Assembly: GCA_018303325.1 (NCBI GenBank) | Contig: JAGVYH010000047.1 | Span: forward strand, 1-46,081 | DNA from: Candidatus Woesearchaeota archaeon | GTDB lineage: Archaea; Nanobdellota; Nanobdellia; Woesearchaeales; DSVV01 | Direction: 5' to 3' | DNA length: 46,081 nucleotides | Notes under the pieces: model-generated | Told to the model about the DNA's origin: nothing | The model's input: only the letters and a program-made list of their open reading frames with translations | Databases searched by the model: none | Made by a program: the position numbers and the translations under genes | In this document: in pieces, positions 43,301 to 46,081 of the stretch | Position numbering within the stretch: position 1 is the first letter of the stretch | Layout: each line of letters starts with the position of its first letter

Positions 43301-43467
43301 TCATGGTCTTCTTTTCTATCATTTACAGATTTTTTTCCAGAAAATGCTTCTTTAACTTTACTATAAACATTTTTTACATTAAAAACTTTCTTCAAGTCAA
43401 TAGAATATTCTTCATTCTTGTCCATACTCTTGTTATCAACACCTTTTTCTCTGTTCATCTCTTCCAT
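40378..43467 (-). CDS. aglB: AglB/STT3 oligosaccharyltransferase
   Basis: 1029 residues. A charged cytosolic tail (1-75) precedes TM1. In the first exterior loop the catalytic-Asp region is IDPWSWYRDARNYIEHG, reached only after an extra helical stretch of about 80 residues. SDTDSYNILFPL gives the second acidic motif (about residue 305). After about 12 TM helices, the sequon-binding NSWWDFGHW (WWD-x-G) lies near residue 666, then a C-terminal exterior domain of about 340 residues. The enzyme moves a glycan from dolichyl (pyro)phosphate to Asn in N-x-S/T sequons outside the cell. A GAGGGG site lies about 10 nt before ATG. It anchors the functional reading of the whole island as N-glycosylation. 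Confidence 0.95.
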   Translation of the reverse strand: MEEMNREKGVDNKSMDKNEEYSIDLKKVFNVKNVYSKVKEAFSGKKSVNDRKEDHDDDKDERNKGISTIEFIKKNKTFFLILIPVILSIFLRLQPAFMPVADDWGRNNVENYYKNQIGQQINQQYPNLPEANRNALIEDEFKRFLAQNEDTINQQAEMSAQQLRAQFQDETGQVYLHEIDPWSWYRDARNYIEHGYTGDVEVNGRYYDNHRLAPLLEEDIGGGDTLKINYLHGAIEIYLYKFINLFSEVPLRTVAFYIPVIIYTLGIIPAYFLVRKIAGDLGGVMAGIFLAINPFALSRTAAGFSDTDSYNILFPLLIFLFLILAIEYEDIKKRIVFCALCGLSMGLYAYAWGGWMFIVNFSIFLILGIIAFRIIKMIFHKKFVFKDIRGLIIVLILFLIFGGIGTSLFNKFHEFKDAPKALVMFLELKDVAVKDIWPNVFTTVAELNPGDVGTIFQTVGGKLLVFFTLLGIMLSFYVNKNIETEDLFILSGSVFWFALMIYFRDSFSSVAIYVFMLSVPIIIKFIFVIWWEEIMRKRKDDKYEEYVEYNILYPLLFSIYLFGTMFSVSRGVRFSLLLVPAYAICLGTFTGIIVKKLTNLLSKTINLNKTLSYVILIVFIAILLLKPISAANQIVRNEIPLINDQWYEALTKIKEDSNKTAIVNSWWDFGHWFKAIADRGVTLDGGGQDKPQAHWLGKLMLAKTEEESKGVLRLLVCGKNYPYDRLNKIFGDGLKAKTLLDEIILVDKEKAREMLEKNNVSEEDIIYLLSRTHCEPPQDYFITSEDMVSKSGVWGHFGSWDFKKSSMYSKVQDKNKEDGIKILKEEFNLSDEDAKKYYSEIKTTPADQWVSTWPGYVRGKPIGCTKVKINGTEIKNKIECPVPISNQVAKLEINLKDKEAFIGGNLGKNNEKFYLNELYLPTKEGFEMITGKDENTKIGISGTLIPTQNGNYEIVLSHPLHAGSIFTILFYGEGHGLKHFKKFYDVTDVTGARIIVWKIDWEGKEANEPYKAAFENPEENINEDGVGSQ

Positions 43468-43682
43468 GTATAAAACCCCTCATATGATTAATGTGAACTT
43501 AATAATATACTTAACTATCCCCAACATTTATTGCCAAAATTTTACAATCTATATAAATATTATGGTTTAATTTTTTTAGGACTATTACTATTCATACCCT
43601 ACTTTTAATGTTACTAACAATTTATCTCCTTTTATTTATATATAACTAATTTACATGTTATTAATTATCGCATTCAGCCGAA

Positions 43683-44966
43683 TCACCAAATCATTTTCAA
43701 AACAAACTTAGCCAGCCTTGGCTCGCTAAAAAAAAGTTTTGTCAGTAGTTTTATGCTGCTGTCTCTGCTATGTTTTTCTAAAACATTCTTCACACATTCC
43801 TTATCTAATAATTGCAATAATTCCAAATAATCCTTCTCAGAGAACTTGTTTAAAAGATTCCTTAACATTAAATGCATTTTAAGCTCACGCTTAACTTTTC
43901 TTATCTCTTCTTCATAATTATTGCCTTCTGCAACTGACTCTGCTAATATCTTTGCGCATCTTAGCCCAGGCACAAGACCTCCGCCGGTTGTTGCTTTTAC
44001 ATGTCCCGCTGCATCACCAACTATATAATAATAGGCATTTGCAGATTGAGAATCTTTTGTTAGATTATTGGTTAAGTTATTGTTTTCTTTTTCTGTTATT
44101 TTTGCTGTTAATGGCTTATACACTCTGTAATCTGAATCAAAAAAAGGTATTGGCCCGGCTTGCAGGCTAATCTTCTCATTTACAATATTCTTCTTCATTA
44201 AATCATTGACAAACATCTCAAAATATTGGTTTGGCTGTTCAGATGCAACACCAACTCTGGCAACCTCTTCACTTTCCGGCACAACCCACCCAAAAAAATT
44301 AGGGCAAATATCGCCTAAATAAATCTTAATTGTATCTTTTTCAAAATTTCCTTTGAGTAGCATTTGTTTGCCTATATAATATTTTAGCCGCTTTTCAGGA
44401 TTAATAATTTTTCCGACGAGACTGGAAGGGCCGTCAGATCCGATTAAATGCTGTGTTTTTATTCTCATTATTTCTTTTTCAGCGTTTTTTTTTGCATTTT
44501 TTTCTACATCCCCACTCATTTTTCTTTTCACATTACCATCCACATTATCTTCATTGAATTTTAATCTTCTGTTAAGAGGTTTTATTAAAATTTCATTTTT
44601 ATCAACACCAACAAACCTGTGGCAGGTAAATATTTTCGCACCATTATCCTTTGCGCTTTCAGCGAGGTAATTGTCAAATTTATATCTGTCAAGGACATAT
44701 TCATTTAACTTTATTCTCACAGAAGTATTTCCGCAGAATATTTCAGCATGTTTTATTTCATTGACGAGAAACTCTTTTTTTATCTGCATAATTTCTTTAA
44801 TGCTCTCGGTTACTAATCCGGTGCACGCAATTGGCTTTCCTATCTCAGCATGCTCCTCAAAAACCTCGACATTAAACCCTTTTTTAGCCAGCTCTGAGGC
44901 AGTGTAACATCCAACAGGCCCGGCACCGATTATGCAAACATCTTTTTTGTTTATTCTTTCATTCAT
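43683..44966 (-). CDS. Geranylgeranyl-reductase-family flavoprotein
   Basis: 427 residues. FAD-binding CIIGAGPVGCYTASELA (residues 11-27), EHAEIGKPIACTGLV (the PxxYxWG/Cys region of archaeal GGRs, with Cys48 approximately), LIGSDGPSSLVG, and GDAAGHVKATTGGGLVPGL. Archaeal members reduce the double bonds of geranylgeranyl chains in membrane ether lipids or in dolichol; either use fits here, and dolichol saturation would link it to AglB. Two charged or Asn-rich inserts (about 145-170 and 300-320) lengthen it relative to the usual 390-400 residues. It lies 216 nt upstream of aglB on the same strand. Confidence 0.87.
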   Translation of the reverse strand: MNERINKKDVCIIGAGPVGCYTASELAKKGFNVEVFEEHAEIGKPIACTGLVTESIKEIMQIKKEFLVNEIKHAEIFCGNTSVRIKLNEYVLDRYKFDNYLAESAKDNGAKIFTCHRFVGVDKNEILIKPLNRRLKFNEDNVDGNVKRKMSGDVEKNAKKNAEKEIMRIKTQHLIGSDGPSSLVGKIINPEKRLKYYIGKQMLLKGNFEKDTIKIYLGDICPNFFGWVVPESEEVARVGVASEQPNQYFEMFVNDLMKKNIVNEKISLQAGPIPFFDSDYRVYKPLTAKITEKENNNLTNNLTKDSQSANAYYYIVGDAAGHVKATTGGGLVPGLRCAKILAESVAEGNNYEEEIRKVKRELKMHLMLRNLLNKFSEKDYLELLQLLDKECVKNVLEKHSRDSSIKLLTKLFFSEPRLAKFVLKMIW

Positions 44967-45219
44967 TTTCTTGTTGAGAAGTTCTTACAATTAAAAAGAT
45001 TGTTAAACAATACAATTAAATCCCACACAACCTCTAAATTCACGTTTACCTTATCTATCCTAAAGTAACAACACAATCAAAAGATTTAAATAGGGCATTG
45101 TATTTCCTGCTTTACGTTATCCTATCTTGGTTATACTTAATGTTTTAACATTTGTTTAAAAAAGGGGGAAAATAGGAGTAATAAGTTAATTATACTAATC
45201 ATATGAGGCGATATAAAGA

Positions 45220-46081
45220 ATGATATCTAACGATGATCCAAACGCAACTTTACATGATTTAATACAATCAGCTATTAAGCAGTTTGCAAATGGTGTGCCT
45301 TCTCAAGAAGATGAAAGAGTAAAAGCTGATGAAACATTGACTCAACTTGTGCTTAGATTTAATGAAGTTGCAGCATTACCTCATGCAGAAAGATTTCCAG
45401 CGCTGAAATTAATTGCTTCTTGCGATAGAACACACTTTACAGAAAGTGCTTTTAATTTAATCTACACCACCAACGAGAAAGACTTACCATTTCCACAAAA
45501 AAAGCAATTTCTTGAAGAAAGGATTTTGAATCCATCACCCAACAAGATTGTAGAATATATCAGATTCTTGCGAAACCTAACCAGAATAGGTGGACTTAGA
45601 AGCCAAATGGAAGCAGTTGCTTATGTTGTTAATATTGAAGCTACAAATCCAGAATTATTTAAATTTACAATCAAACCAGCTCTTGAAAACTTAGGTTTAC
45701 AAAAAGATTATCAACGACTGAAAAGAGAAGCAAGAAGCTATGATATGTTAAATCCAACACCAAGAGAAACAAAAGCAAATGACAGCTTCTTTCATAATGC
45801 ATACATTGTTCCACGTAATCTTATTTTAGCAACAGTAGGTGTTGCTGCTGTTGTAGTTGGCGCTTTTTTATATTCTACTATTTTCAACGCAACAAATGGA
45901 CAAGGTTCACCACAAAAAGAAGAACAGGCAGTTGAAGCACAACCATCACCAGCATCTTATTTTCAACAATATAAGCAATCACCATCATTTCCTTCTAAAT
46001 ATGTAATAGGTAGAGGACAAGAAAAAACATTTGATGCTTTGTCACAACAATGCATAAAAGGTTTTACACAATATTTAGATG
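45220..46081 (+). CDS. N-terminal part of a single-TM protein, unknown function (runs off window)
   Basis: 287 codons are visible from ATG 45220 to the window edge without a stop. Residues 1-190 are a soluble, helix-rich domain (for example FPQKKQFLEERILNPSPNKI). A TM helix at about 205-225 (LILATVGVAAVVVGAFLYS) follows, then a Gln/Ser/Pro-rich exterior segment and the start of another domain (YVIGRGQEKTFDALSQQ). Topology is probably cytosolic N-terminus and exterior C-terminus. A TATA-like AATTATA at 45187-45193 is about 27 nt upstream. No homologue recognised. Confidence 0.7.
   Translation, partial: MISNDDPNATLHDLIQSAIKQFANGVPSQEDERVKADETLTQLVLRFNEVAALPHAERFPALKLIASCDRTHFTESAFNLIYTTNEKDLPFPQKKQFLEERILNPSPNKIVEYIRFLRNLTRIGGLRSQMEAVAYVVNIEATNPELFKFTIKPALENLGLQKDYQRLKREARSYDMLNPTPRETKANDSFFHNAYIVPRNLILATVGVAAVVVGAFLYSTIFNATNGQGSPQKEEQAVEAQPSPASYFQQYKQSPSFPSKYVIGRGQEKTFDALSQQCIKGFTQYLD

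Overview
This window reads as the chromosome of an AT-rich archaeon, most likely a DPANN lineage close to Woesearchaeota/Pacearchaeota (inferred from gene content, not proven). The archaeal signs are an AglB/STT3 oligosaccharyltransferase, a two-ring Cdc48/VAT AAA ATPase, the archaeal-type GatD amidotransferase subunit, a geranylgeranyl-reductase-like flavoenzyme and a DUF2304/GT2 pair. Many first genes have a TATA box 24-33 nt before the start codon, which implies leaderless mRNAs. Genes inside operons instead carry GGTG-type Shine-Dalgarno sites. I saw no rRNA, tRNA or CRISPR array.

Layout. 1-7.1 kb: a truncated gene end, a small MscS-type channel, a DUF2080-like transposon relic, a membrane-anchored VWA protein, then a plus-strand block of DPANN-type unknowns around a MinD/ParA ATPase. 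7.5-14.4 kb: a possible SecB-like protein, Cdc48 interrupted by a 466-residue intein with a LAGLIDADG endonuclease, a secreted Cys-rich protein and a radical SAM protein. 14.8-16.3 kb: gatD without gatE. 16.3-44 kb: a large surface-glycan island. It holds five or six soluble or anchored glycosyltransferases, four SDR sugar-nucleotide enzymes (one UDP-xylose-synthase-like, one dTDP-rhamnose-4-epimerase-like with a zinc ribbon), a DegT aminotransferase, a WbuC cupin, a carbamoyltransferase, a GNAT protein, an LPG-synthase/AglD-type membrane protein, two paralogous cobalamin-binding radical SAM enzymes, a GT-C-like membrane protein, and finally AglB. Together these could make activated sugars, build and decorate a lipid-linked oligosaccharide, and transfer it to secreted proteins. 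43.7-46.1 kb: the flavoenzyme and the start of a membrane-anchored unknown protein.

The most unusual content is between the genes. Family E has six copies (about 98-298, 6741-6930, 7141-7351, 14465-14832, 20878-21106, 22618-22844). Members have terminal inverted repeats related to TATTTGTTTA/TAAACAAATA and a conserved subterminal arm. In four copies there is a central hairpin whose arms are degenerate 7- or 8-nt repeats that differ completely between copies. All six lie in the same chromosomal orientation, and five start or end 2-30 nt from a stop codon. Family A has four copies (4515-4659, 14512-14654, 30707-30855, 39499-39597). It is a multi-hairpin, cloverleaf-like unit closed by TATACTAAA/TTTAGTATA, with outer hairpins that vary but keep pairing and two conserved inner hairpins. 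One A copy supplies the C-terminus and stop codon of a glycosyltransferase, one begins on a stop codon, and one is nested inside an E element. I could not run any database search; family names rest on motifs visible in the translations.
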